DNA from: Lonicera japonica
Lineage: Eukaryota > Streptophyta > Magnoliopsida > Dipsacales > Caprifoliaceae
Length of the DNA: 64,000 nt
NCBI GenBank assembly: GCA_021464415.1
Contig: CM038470.1
Coordinates: 36,450,099 to 36,514,098 of the forward strand
Direction: 5' to 3'
Shown: positions 23,041 through 34,100 of the stretch, piece by piece
Layout: the number at the start of each line of letters is the position of its first letter
Position numbering within the stretch: position 1 is the first letter of the stretch
Translations under genes and position numbers: made by a program
The notes under the pieces: generated by a model
What the model saw: the letters and a program-made list of their open reading frames with translations, nothing else
Told to the model about the DNA's origin: nothing
Databases searched by the model: none

Positions 23041-26000
23041 ATGGATCCTGCACATCCCGATCGACTCAAGGGTGACCAGGAGGAGGTCACCTTTACCGAT
23101 GCTCAGGGCGTTCTCTGGTGTAGCCCTCATCACGATGACTGGGAGGACCTTGATCGGTACGGCGAGGATGGGGTGGACCGCGGTCGGGCAGTGGTCTACC
23201 GAGACTTTACTCGGGCTGCTCCGGTCCCGGACGTTCCGTGGCTCTTGATGGAGCCTGTCTCTCACGAGATCCGTCGACGATCTCTGGTATGTCTTCTTTT
23301 CATGTTTTTATCTGTTCTATTATTTCTGTCGTTTCCTGCATGTATTTTGAATAATGTTAGTATGCATGTTTGCCTAAAAATAACGTCCGATTTTTAGCGA
23401 ACACATACTTTTACCTGTGATACCTCTTAGGTTTTGGGAATTTACATAATTTACCCTTATTACCCTATATCTCTCATAATTACACCAAAGTACCCTCAGG
23501 TTTGGAAAATTACATACTTTACCCTTACAGCCCTATATCTCTCATAATTACACCAAAGTACCCTCAAGTTTGGAAAATTACCTAATTTACCCTTATAGCC
23601 CTATATCTCTCATAATTACACCAAAGTACCCTCAGGTTTGGAAAATTACATAATTTACCCCTATAACCCTATATCTCTCATAATTACACCAAAGTACCCT
23701 TAGGTTTAGAAAATTACATAATTTACCCCTATAACCCCATATCTCTCATAATTACACCAGAGTATCCTCAGGTTTGAAAAATTACATAATTTACCCCTAT
23801 AACCCAATATCTCTCATAATTACACCAAAGTACACTCAAGTTTTGGAAAATTACATAATTTACCCATATAACCCAATATCTCTCATAATTACACCAAAGT
23901 ACCCTCACGTTTGGAAAATTACATAATTTACCCTTATAACCCTATATCTCTCATAATTACACCAAAGTACCCTCAGGTTTGGAAAATTGCATAATTTACC
24001 CCTATAACCCAATATCTCTCATAATTACACCAAAGTACCCTCAGGTTTTGGAAAATTACATAATTTACCCCTATAACCCAATATCTCTCATAATTACACC
24101 AAAGTACCCTCAGGTTTGGAAAATTACATAATATACCCTTATAACCCTATATCTCTCATAATTACACCAAAGTACCCTCAGGTTTGGAAAATTGCATAAT
24201 TTACCCCTATAACCTAATATCTTTCATAATTACACCAAAGTACCCTCAAGTTTTAGAAAATTACATAATTTACCCCTATAACCCAATATCTCTCATAATT
24301 ACACCAAAGTACCCTCATGTTTGGAAAATTACATAGTTTACCCCTATAACCCTATATCTTTCATAATTACACCAAAGTACCCTCAAGTTTGGAAAATTGC
24401 ATATTTTACCCCTATAACCCAATATCTCTCATAATTACACCAAAGTACCCTCAGGTTTTGGAAAATATCATAATTTACCCCTATAACCCCATATCTCTCA
24501 TAATTACACCAAAGTACCCTCATAATCATGTACTTGTTCTTTTTGTCTATAGTGGGTTGGCCGTGGTTGGGGCTCCCCCAACACCATTTTCTTAGAGTGG
24601 CGACAGGCACCGGCTCCTGTTTAGGAGTTGCTCTCTGCGACTCCTTTTGGTTCTTTCTTCGATGCCCTCCCGGAGCGGGTGTCTAGAGCAGCTGTGTTGG
24701 TGTCAGCTCTAGCCTGTCACTGGTGGGACACCACTCATACCTTTCACTGGAGCTGGGGGGAGATGACGATGACCCCCTTCGACTTATTTGCTTTGACCGA
24801 GATTCCTTCAGGGGGTCCCTATACAGATCGACGTCCCCTTGCGTCTGACAGCAGAGGGCATTGTTGGTGCACTAGGATGGTTCCCGGAGCGACGGAGCTC
24901 CGGTGATACGATTCCTCGGGCTGTCTTGGTTACGCGGCTAGCCACAAAGAGAGCTCGATTAGTTGCTTCGGGGGTGCCGATGACCCATCAGGAGGCGCGC
25001 CAGTATGCCCGCGTCTTTCTTTTACTGACGCTCCATGATCTGTTTGAGGCCCGTGGGGGGGGACATGGCCCATCTCTGGTGGCTGCCCTATCTCCGGGAT
25101 TTCAGCCTCATGTTCAACTATGATTGGGGCAGTTTTATTCTTGCCGTCCTCTATGATGCTATGGACCAGGTTTCTCGCCACTTAGCCCTGAACCTTAAGG
25201 GCTTTTCTTTGCTGTGGGAGGTATATACTTTTGTTTCCTTATCTTTTTTCCAGTCCTTTACTTTTTATTTTGTTGATTGTTGCTGATATTCTTTATGTTT
25301 CTTCTTCAGAGTTGGTTTGTGGCGTATACTCGTTTGGGTCGCGCCCAGGTAGATCTCCTGGTTGAGAACGAGGATCAGTTTCCCTTCCTCCGCCAATTCA
25401 TTGCGGGGAACTACAGGGCTCCCTATGTATACCGGACTTGGGAGACCGGAGCTGCTACTGTCCATGACCTGCTAGAGGAGCAGGTAAATATCTTAGTATT
25501 CTTTCTTTTCAATAAATAAAATAGAATATAAATAACTGAAATAAAATTTTGTTCTATTTGTAAATTGAGTGGGTCCCCTGGGGTGATTTGGGTCTCCATT
25601 TCGGATATGACCGTGCTCTGACCGCCTCGAGGACCAGGCGTCTGATTAGGGATAAGTACGGCCTTCTTTTCTACTTGGGCGAGAGAGTTATTCGCCAGTA
25701 CACACCGGCCCAGTGGCCCCGAGTTCCATTATTTCCACCGGTTCTTATGAGGCGGACAGGTGAGATCGAACCGGTGACGGTGCAGGCCTTGGTTGATGGG
25801 CTTGGCTTTTAGACGTTCACTGAGGAGGGAGACTACGCTGCTTTCGCCGCCCGTTACTTGATGAGGGAGCCGAAGGGGACTCGGGGACGGGTCTTCTATG
25901 AGAGATATCGGGCATTGGGAGGCGATCCCCATTATATACGAGGACAGACCCACCTAGCTAGGATGGTTCCGGGTCACCTGCCACCTGTCCCTGATCAGAG

Positions 26001-27110
26001 GGACAACATTTTGGATTTCGAGGATGAGGACCCCGAGGGGAAGAGGGACATTCCTGCTGCTTCCTAGGGTGGTGATAGATTAGGGGGTGAGGGAGGTAAT
26101 ACGACGGCAGCTCCGGAGCAGCCGCCTCAGACGACACCCATGGAGGAGCAACGCGCTGAGGGCTTTGAGTTTCCTACCGGTCCTTCTTTGTCTCCGGAGG
26201 TCCTTTTCGATGCTGCCGAGGCTGCTGAGGGGAGAGAAGGATTTTCCGAGCGGTCCTGGGAGCAGATTATGAGCAGTTTGAGCGGACCCCTCCTGCTGCG
26301 GCGACTACTCCTTCTAGTGGGGTCCCGCCTTTGAGAGCGACGGCTATGGTGGATCCTCCAGGTGTCCGTACCTACACTACACTGACCCCTCTTTCCGTCG
26401 ACTGCTATGGGCCCTCCAGCCCGATCACCAGGTCTTGGCGACTCATCTTCTCGCCCTCTTTTGTTCCCTATTCGCGAGGAGGGAGGGTCCACTTTCGCTG
26501 ATGTTCCGGCGGGGTCGTCCATTCCTTGGGTAGATCTACCTCCACTTCCCAGAGATATCTCTTATGTCGGTGCCGGTTTATGTCGATACACTGTCCCGGA
26601 GTATCCTCTTCCTGAGGATGTTTTTGACTACTTGGGTGGTCGCCCTGGTGATGAGGTACTTACTTCAACTTCTCTTGATACTTTTATATCTTTATTTATT
26701 TATTTTTACTATGCTGATTCTCTTATCTTATGTCTTTTACAGCGGGTGAGTGTACGGGTGGCGGATCTGCGGGCTTGGCACGCCCAGTATCTTTATAGCT
26801 GAAACCTGCTCTAGTACGTCGGTCGAGACCCTCCAGCATACATGCGTGACTATCAGAGGGCTATTGATGTTTTTTTACGGCCAGATGACCCCCTAACTTT
26901 TTTTCATGCCCGGACAGAGTCTCGGAGGAGTAGTAGTCAGACCTCCAGGCATTCTCGGTCCTCGGTGATCTGTCCTAGGGCACCGGTCCAGTCTATGGGG
27001 CCCTCTCAGGCAGCAGTTCCTTCTTATCCAGATGTCCCAGCCGTCGATCCTACTCCGGAGAAGGGTTCGAGCAATAGTGGGAGCGTGTCGAAACGCGCCC
27101 GGATAGATTA
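23041..27110 (+). pseudogene. Element B antisense gene 1: spliced plant mobile domain (PMD) gene
   Basis: Likely exons by GT-AG signs and open frame: 23041-23286, 24554-25220, 25310-25483, 25570-26655 and 26743 to about 27105. PMD motifs: THTFHWSWGEMTMTPFDL (about 24734-24787), RVFLLLTLHDLF and WWLPYLRDFSLMFNYDWGS, then ILAVLYDAMD (about 25010-25170). This resembles the aminotransferase-like PMD family known from plant MAIN/MAIL-type proteins and from transposons. Its biochemical role is unsettled, with nuclear and silencing-related functions reported for host relatives. Damage: a frameshift near 24835, another in a G run near 25055, and stops at about 25810 and 26066. The last part is low-complexity, ending SKRARID. 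The start is chosen because ATG 23041 opens the frame leading to the first splice donor. Confidence 0.7.
23400..24535. repeat. 68-bp satellite inside intron 1 of antisense gene 1
   Basis: ATATCTCTCATAATTACACC starts at 23467, 23535, 23603 and onward to 24491 at 68-bp steps, about 16 units. Units differ by few substitutions (for example CCTCAGG versus CCTCAAG) and single-base length changes. The array fills nearly the whole 1.27-kb intron between the donor at 23287 and the acceptor at about 24553. Confidence 0.93.
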
Positions 27111-27439
27111 TCTTTTTTTGCATTTAGTTAGTTCAGACAGATATGTAGTTTTTATTTTTAGACACGTTTTTAGGCAAAATTTTAGTTTTGAAAACTGTTC
27201 TTTCATTAGATTTATGAAAATCTTTATTTGTGTCTAATGATATACTATTATTCTCTGTTTGTGGAAGATAATATATATATACATATATATGAGTCAGTGT
27301 TCTAGGAGCCATACCTTATAGCGTAGTGACACGTAGGATTCCTGTAAAAGAACAAAGTGAGAACAAGAATGCATCTAGAAGTAATTCTTTTGGCAAGAAT
27401 GACCCTTACGTGTAAGGAAAACAAAATAGGGTAACCCTA

Positions 27440-27530
27440 AATGGGATTGTCGCGCGACAATCCCTCCTGGGCATGGGTTTGTCGCACGACAAAAAGGCAC
27501 AGGACCCTCATTTTTTGCTATAAATACTCC
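27440..27530 (+). promoter_or_regulatory. Element B antisense gene 2 promoter with palindromes
   Basis: TGTCGCGCGACA (27448-27459) and TGTCGCACGACA (27480-27491) are followed after 27 bp by TATAAATA (27519-27526), and the ATG lies at 27566. Order and spacing match the element A copy at 19247-19324. The 200 bp before it (27240-27440) are AT-rich with a TA tract and no gene. Confidence 0.75.
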
Positions 27531-27565
27531 CATCTTCTTTCCTTCATCCCCACACCTTCAAAAAA

Positions 27566-28807
27566 ATGTTTTCTTATCGCACAAATTCTGATTTCTTTTA
27601 TGTTAAAGCCCGAGATGCTCTGATATCTTCTGAAAACGGCTTGAATTTTGGTGCATTTAGTCCTTTAGCGGGTTGGTGCCATCGTCCTGTAGATTTTTCC
27701 TTTCTGTTAGGCGCTTTGTATTTCTAGAGCCCTGCGGATCATCTCTTTCGTTTTGGGCTTGATGAGCTTTGTCCGACCTATGAGGAGTTTTTCTGGCTGT
27801 TATGTTCTGATGTTCGTCTCCCGATGGCAGTTTCCATAGAAGAAATTGGTCCCCGAGACATGCTGATTGCTCTATTAGCCATTCCCCAGGCGGCCTGTGA
27901 TGGTTTTATTACCGACAGACTCCTTGACCTCCATAAAATGGTGAGGTTTTTTCATCGTTACGAAGAGAGAGCCTCTTATAGTGTGGGGCGTACTGCGGCG
28001 GCCTTGATCTGTCTTGTTTCTGATATGTTACTGGTGACGGGTTCTTCCCGTGTTGATCCGACTATTCTGAGTTTGATCTACCATGCTAGAAATGGGGAGT
28101 CCATAGTGCCCATCGTTCTTGCCGAGACTCTGAATGGTCTTGACGATATTCAAAGGGGGGCTTCACCTTTCTTCAGGGGGAGTCCATGCTTGCTATACAT
28201 GTGGCTGTTGGAGCGTTTTTGATCGGTGGGTTTCAACGGGGTTCGGCTCGACAATCCGATATATTTTTTCCATCGTCCTCTCTTCGGTACTTTGACCATG
28301 TCTTCCTCTGATTGGACGGTGTGGTTTTCGGAGAACTTTTGGGCTATCCGGTGGAAGTTGAGGGCGATGGTGCTTAGTACAGGGGGTCAGAACTACGTTC
28401 GGCTCCGCGGGCTCTGGTTTACCTCCTTTTTTCTCCCAGGACGTCTTCTTCGGAAGTTTAACGTTCCTCAATAGATTCCCCTTGGTCTAAACAACTTCTC
28501 CTCTGAGTCCAAATTTGTGACCCCGCATGTTTCTTTATCGGTAGAGAGGATGTGGCGTGCTCGACTAACTCGTCAGTTCAACTATGCTCGTTTTGGTATT
28601 ACCTGGCCCCTCCAGGCTGACATTATCCGCTCTTGCTGGCAACCTCTGGAAGGGGAGCTGATTGATGACCCTTTTTAAATGGAGTGGTTCCGATTCATGG
28701 ATACTGGGGCCACTGATGATAGCATTGTCTTTGCGTATCAGATTCTGGACGAGGCTCGCATTGATTTGGCTATTGAGGACTCAGTGTGGCCAACCCCTAG
28801 GGATTAG
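27566..28807 (+). pseudogene. Element B antisense gene 2 (DUF7745-like protein)
   Basis: One frame of 413 codons runs from ATG 27566 to TAG 28805-28807 with no frameshift, interrupted by four stops: codon 54 (27725), near codon 218, near codon 302 (about 28471) and 28676. At the first two stops the element A copy reads W and R, so TGG to TAG and CGA to TGA changes explain them. Motifs: SSENGLNFGAFSPLAGW, FGLDELCPTYEEFFWLL, GPRDMLIALLAIPQAACDGF, YSVGRTAAALICLVSDML, IVPIVLAETLNGLDD and FRGSPCLLYMWLLE. The pattern fits the DUF7745-type plant transposon-associated family, function unknown. No introns are evident, unlike gene 1. Confidence 0.6.
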
Positions 28808-29025
28808 TTTCTTCTTTGTATGCTGTATCTCCTTTGTAACTTTGGTGTTCTGAACCACCTTAATAATATACGAGGGACTGTTTGTGGGAAATAAATTTCT
28901 TTACAATGTTTAAACCGGGCCTGAAGTCACTTCTCAGGTTGTCTACGTTCCCCTTTTTGACTTCCAAAACACGAATTTTGAGTTGGGGCTCAGGTTTACG
29001 TAGTTCTTATCTATACTTGTTATGC
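28808..29025. other. Convergent spacer between antisense gene 2 and integrase in element B
   Basis: About 218 bp separate the ends of the two convergent coding regions. The sequence contains GGCTCAGGTTTACGTAGTT, which matches the inverted equivalent in element A near 17770. AATAATA-like polyadenylation candidates exist on the plus strand near 28862. Confidence 0.4.
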
Positions 29026-30110
29026 CTATTGGTAATATTTCTTTAGTCGGTCAATGTTGACTGGTGAATGCAGTGACTGTCCGTCTATATCAGTGAGTAT
29101 AGCGGCACCCCCCGTATTGATTTCTTTGACGATGTACGGCCATGTCCACTTCTGTCCAAACTTTCCTCTTGGGTCTCTGGCTGGCTCTCGAATTTCTTTC
29201 AATACGATGTCGTTCTCATTGACACCCCGAGTCTTCACTTTCTGGTTAAATGCTCGAGTGATTCTCTTCTGATACCCTTGGTGGTGGTATGCGGCTTTCA
29301 ATCTCTTCTCATCCAGTAGGGCTAGCTCGTTATAACGTGCCTGGACCCACTCCAGTTCATTGACTTGTTTTTCTAGCATTACTCTGAGAGAGGGGACCTC
29401 TAACTCAACAGGGAGGACTGTTTCCATCCCGTATGTAAGAGAAAACGGGGTTGCCCCGGTGGAGACCCTCTCGGTGGTGCGGTATCCCCACAATGCATAT
29501 GGTAATTTCTCTGGCCAGTCCCGGCAGGTGTCGGTCATTTTGCTTAGGATATTTTTCAGATTCTTGTTGGCAGCCTTAACTGCCCCATTGGTTTGCGGTC
29601 TATATGGCGACGATCTATGCCGGGTAATACCGTACTCCTCCATGACAGAATTAGCCTCTCATTCGAAGTGAGTGCCGTTGTCCGAGATGATCTCGTGTGG
29701 GACCCCATACCGACAGATGATATTTCATCTGATGAATCGGGCAACTTTTCTGGCGTGAAGGGTTTGGAAAGACTCGGCTTCTACCTATTTGGTGAAGTAG
29801 TCGATGGCCACTAGTATGAATTCGTGACCGTTGCTGGCTTTGGGTGAAATCTTTCCAATGATGTCAATGCCCCAAGTCGCGAAAGGCCAGGGAGCAGTCA
29901 TGTTGTACAGCTCTTTTGGTGGAAGTTTCTGAGATTTAGCATAGATTTGGCACTTGTGGCAACGGCGTACGTGATTAACGCAGTCGTTTTGCAGGGTAGA
30001 CCATTAATAACCTTGTATGATGATTTTGCGGGTAAGTGTATGGCCGCTCATGTGAGGTCCACAATCGCCACCATGTATCTGATCCATCACTTTGACAGAC
30101 TCTTCTTCAG
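29026..30110 (-). pseudogene. Element B integrase
   Basis: The zinc-binding part (NHVRRCHKCQIYAKSQKLP, about 29925-29985), then GIDIIGK, SDNGTHFE and the conserved block MEEYGITRHRSSPYRPQTNG. The family's catalytic glutamate position reads lysine here (NGAVKAANK at 29563-29589), whereas element A reads NGAIETANK. A single GAG to AAG change explains it. The C-terminal domain (KFGQKWTWPYIVKEI) ends DRLKKYYQ at 29026. Stops at about 29660, 29730 and 29790 break the core. There is no chromodomain. This protein would insert element cDNA into the genome but is inactive as read. Confidence 0.85.
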
Positions 30111-30117
30111 TGATACA

Positions 30118-30831
30118 TTAGAGATGGATCCCGTCGTAGTTCCTCTTATATAGCCTGCCGACACAAAGTATGAACCCTGATGCTAATCTCCTGAGTGTGA
30201 CCTGCGTTCTTTTGTTTGTTTTCTCGGGATACTGGTGATTTTTCAACAGGTTCCAGATATCATAAAACCAAGTGGTTGAGTCCCCTTCCTCTTCATTCTC
30301 TATCTCAAGGGCCATGTAGTGGGCTGGTCCTGATTTCTTTTGCACTGTAAGAGTTATTTCTTCCATCCCCTCCGGGATATCGATCATATATGCCAGAGTT
30401 GCCAGTGCGTCAGCAAAACTGTTCTGTGACCTGGGGACATAGTAAAACTCCGCATGCTCATACCTTCCTGTGACATCCTCTAGTCGGGCGAGGTAGGGAA
30501 CTAATTTCTCATCTCCGATCTTCCATTCCTTCAAAACTTGGTGGACCACTAGTGCTAAATCTCCGTATACCTGTTTTCTCTTTATACCCCTTTGAAGCGC
30601 GATCTCTAATCTGATTATACAGGCTTCATACTCGGCCATGTTGTTGGTGCAAAAGAAGTTCAAACGATATGATACCAGGGAGTGAGTTTGGTCTGGAGAG
30701 ACTAACAGGATGCCTATCCCGTTTTCGTTTCGGTTGGCGGCCCCGTCAAAGTACAATTTCCAGTCTTCATCGATCTCGACATTCATGATAGTTTCGTCCA
30801 AGAATTCGGCTTCTTCTAGCATGTCCCCCAA
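30118..30831 (-). pseudogene. Element B archaeal-type RNase H (aRH)
   Basis: A 237-codon open frame reads DWKLYFDGAANRNENGIGI, TNNMAEYEACIIRLEIAL, YGDLALVVHQVL and SQNSFADALATLAYM. The first acidic residue (FDG) and the E in AEYEA are kept. YGDSxL is usual at the third acidic position and here reads YGDLAL, with the D kept. The domain is a Tat/Ogre hallmark. Confidence 0.85.
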
Positions 30832-30882
30832 TATCGGAGTGTGGGCTAGGTAATCAGCTATGATCTTGCCTTTGACTGCCTT

Positions 30883-32403
30883 TTAGGTTACGTAGGTGAT
30901 GTCGAATTCAGAGAGCAAGAATAACCATTTTGCCATACGGTTCGAGAGAGCTGGTTTCTCGAAGAGGTATTTCAATGGATCAATTCGTGATGCCAGGATG
31001 ACCGGGAAAGCCAGCATGTAGTGTCGCAATTTCTGTGTTACCCAGACGAGAGCGGTGCACGATTTCTCCAAATGGCGTGTAGTTTATCTCGAATGGGGAT
31101 AGTTTCTTGCTGATGTAATAGATGGCCTGTTCTTTTCGTGTATCGGTCAGATGTTGGGCTAGCATGGCTCCTACTGCTGAATCGATGACGGTCAAATATA
31201 GAATTAGTGGCAGTCCGGTCTGTGGTGGGGCTAACACTGGGGGTTTAGAGAGGTAATCTTTTATTCTATCAAAAGCTTCTTGGCACTGATCGTCCCATTC
31301 TCCTGGTGAAGACTTCCTCGGGAGTTTGAAGATGGGTTCGCAAGTTTGAGTAAGCTGAGAGATGAACCTGCTGATGTACTGCAAATTACCCAAAAATCCT
31401 CGGACTTTTTTCTCGGTACGAGGCTCGAGCATGTCTTAGATAGCTCGGACTTTGGCAGGGTCTACCTCGATTCCCTTTTTACTGACGACATATCCTAGGA
31501 GTTTTCCTTTGGTTACCCCGAATACACATTTCTGCGGATTGAGTCTCATCTGATACTGGCGGAGCCGGTCAAAGAAGGCTCGTAAGGCTGGTACATGGCC
31601 TTCCCTCTCTTTCGATTTGATTATCATGTCGTCCACATACACTTCTACTTCTTTGTGAATCATGTCATGAAAGATAGCTGTTGCTGCCCTCTGATATGTT
31701 GCCCCAGCGTTCTTCAGCCCGAAGGCATAACAGTGTAGCAGTATGTTCCCCATGGCGTGATGAATGCAGTTTTCTCTTGGTGATCCGGGTGCATCTTGAT
31801 CTGATTATACCCGGCGAAATCGTCCACGAATGATTTCAAGGCATGGTTAGCGGTATTATCTACTATTAGATCAATGTTGGGTAATGGGAAATCGTCTTTC
31901 GGGCAAGCTTTATTGAGATCTCGGTAATCTACGCACATGCGGACTTTCCTATTTGCTTTTGGGACGGGTACAATGTTGGCTAACCATGAAGGGTACTCGA
32001 TTACCCGTAAGAACCCCACACTTAGTTGTTTCATCACATCTTCTTTTACTTTCAGGGACCATTCTGGCGTAAGTTTCCTCAACTTATGTTTGATGGGCCT
32101 AAATTTCGGCTTGGTGTGTATCTCGTGCATGACTATCTGACTGTTCAAACCCGGCATATCTGAATAGGACCAGGCGAAGATATCCACATACTCATTCAGA
32201 GTTTGTGTGAATTCCTCTCTTTCTGTCTCACTTAGACTTGCCCCAATACGGACCTCTTTTCTTTCCTTTTCGGTCCCGAGGTTAATTACGAGAGTGTCTC
32301 CTTCCTCGCTCTGTATACGCTGCTCTTCCTGTTCAGGGTGTTCATTCAGTCTTTCTAAACCCATATAAGCAATTACAGAATTAAAATCAACAAGATAACG
32401 CAA
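30883..32403 (-). pseudogene. Element B reverse transcriptase and RNase H
   Basis: RT: PEWSLKVKEDVMKQL, VPVPKANRKVRMCVDYRDL, NKACPKDDFPLPNIDL, GYNQIKMHPDHQEKTAF, FGLKNAGATYQRA and an intact YVDD box (VYVDDMIIKSKE, about 31620-31655). RNase H: RTEKKVRGFLGNLQYISRF, WDDQCQEAFDRI, AIYYISKKLSPFEINY. A frameshift near 31730 splits the RT, a stop near 31435 separates RT from RNase H, and another frameshift lies near 31070. This copy is better preserved than element A's RT, fitting a younger insertion. Confidence 0.87.
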
Positions 32404-32901
32404 AACAGAGTTTTATTCATTGATAATAGTGCTTACAGGTATAAGTTTAAAAAGCGAATCTAGGAGTGACTCCTCCCTAGCCTTACCCTCATTCTTATCT
32501 CCCACCCTTACAATTTCACTCTTTCCCCCTTTCTTTGGTAATTGGATCAGCGTATATCAAGTGTACAGGGTTGTCTCTTGGCTTGTCATCCCATAGAGCC
32601 ATGATGTCGAAGAGATCTCCGCTCATTTCTTCCTCTTCATCCTCCTTGTCTGCATTTTCTTCTTTCGGCCTGATCGTCAATTTGGTAGAGAAACTGTGTA
32701 TAACGTTTTCCTTGATATAAAGGTCCTCTTCATAGAAGATTTCCCATCCTGGAAGGTTCTCTCCGTCGTTGTTTCTCCAAGGCTCTTGAAAGCCGCAAAA
32801 GGGGAAATCCTCTCCTTCCTTGACAAAAAACCCATTCAGAGAGCTAAAACTCGGATACTGATGCCCCGACCCCTTTTCTCCTGGTTGTCTTCTCCGGTGT
32901 G
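32404..32901 (-). pseudogene. Element B linker between protease and RT
   Basis: An acidic linker (KEENADKEDEEEEMSGDLFD, DNPVHLIYADP) matches the equivalent in element A at about 14140-14280. Stops and frameshifts are present, and no catalytic domain is recognised. Confidence 0.55.
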
Positions 32902-33933
32902 CTAGTACCCCAACCCTTCTCTTTCATGCCTCGTTACTGGTTCTAAGGCCTGAAGTAATCCTAGTTGTCCCATTCCCAGACTGGCTCCAGGTAAGTATTT
33001 CATCTTTCTCAGCATATTTGTGACTTTGGTGCTGAGACCGGGGATATTATCAGGGGGCAGATACTCGATTCTCTGGGTGGTGAGAGCTTGTACTTGAGGC
33101 TCGTAAGAAAATCCTCCCAACTGTATGCTCTGGCTCCTGATGCCCAAAACAGGTAATTCCAGATCTGCCAAGGTTCTCTCCGGATCTCCTTGGATGGTGA
33201 TTATATTCCCTTCGAACGGTATCTTGATCTTCTGGTGTAAGGAGGAGGGGAGTGCTCCTATGTCGTGTAGCCATGCTCTTCCCAACAAGAGGTTAAAACT
33301 TGAAGGAATGTCTATGATTTGAAAATCGACCGGAAAGTTTCCTAGAGCGACCATGAGATCTAGTTTTAGGGAACCCAGAACGGCCCTTCTGGTGTTGTCA
33401 TAGGCTCTAACGGTCACAACTGACGGGGAAAGTTCTGAGTCTAAGATACCCAGACATCTGGCGGTCTTCAAGGGGCAGACGTTTATGGTTGACCCGTTGT
33501 CGATGAGGACTTGCAGCAGGATTTTCCCTCGGGTCCGGACAGTGATATGGAGGGCTAGGCTGTGTTTTCTTCCCAATGGAGATAAGTCTTTATCTGAAAA
33601 TGACAGACTTCTTTGGACTGTAAGTGACTCGATCATGTTTGGCAGTTGCTCTGGTGTGGAATCTGGTGATATGACGGCCTCGTCTAGAAGTTTGATGAAG
33701 GCGATCCTGTAAAGTTTGTAGGCAACCAAGAGGCCCCAAATGGTGATGTGTGCCTGAGTTTTCTTCAATTGTTTCAGTACTCGATCTTCTCCTATTTCCT
33801 TAGGAGGTGGTGATTTCTCGGCATCCACTGGTGGTGGCTGGTATACCCTCCCTGAACGGGTGATTTGTTGTATCCAAAGTGATGATGGGTCTAATCCTTC
33901 TGAGGTTTTGATGACTCTGGCTCTGCCGACCAA
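32902..33933 (-). pseudogene. Element B aspartic protease with G-patch-like tail
   Basis: The 343-codon open frame is the longest in the element. The protease motif LIDNGSTINVCPL (about 33478-33516) keeps the aspartate lost in element A, and FNLLLGRAWLHD follows. Near the end, MLRKMKYLPGASLGMG (about 32965-33012) has the spacing of glycines seen in G-patch domains, which are reported in Ogre-type elements after the protease. It is preceded by SLWIQQITRSGRVYQPPP, also present in element A. The frame ends at a stop after EREGLGY. Confidence 0.8.
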
Positions 33934-34100
33934 CTAAAAATCCCGGGGGAGGTTTCTGTCATACAGATTGTCTCCTTAGGGGGGCCTCATGGTTTCCACG
34001 GCTGTTTCTTCTTCTCCTCGGTCCATCATATCCTAGATTTTTCGGGATTGGTTTTGATTGTAAGTGGCTTTGAGATCCCCTGATTTGCCTTTCCTAAACC

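Noticed and set aside
23041..27110. A functional host PMD gene
   Set aside because: It lies between the LTRs of element B, has frameshifts and stops, and has a homologous copy in element A in the same relative position.
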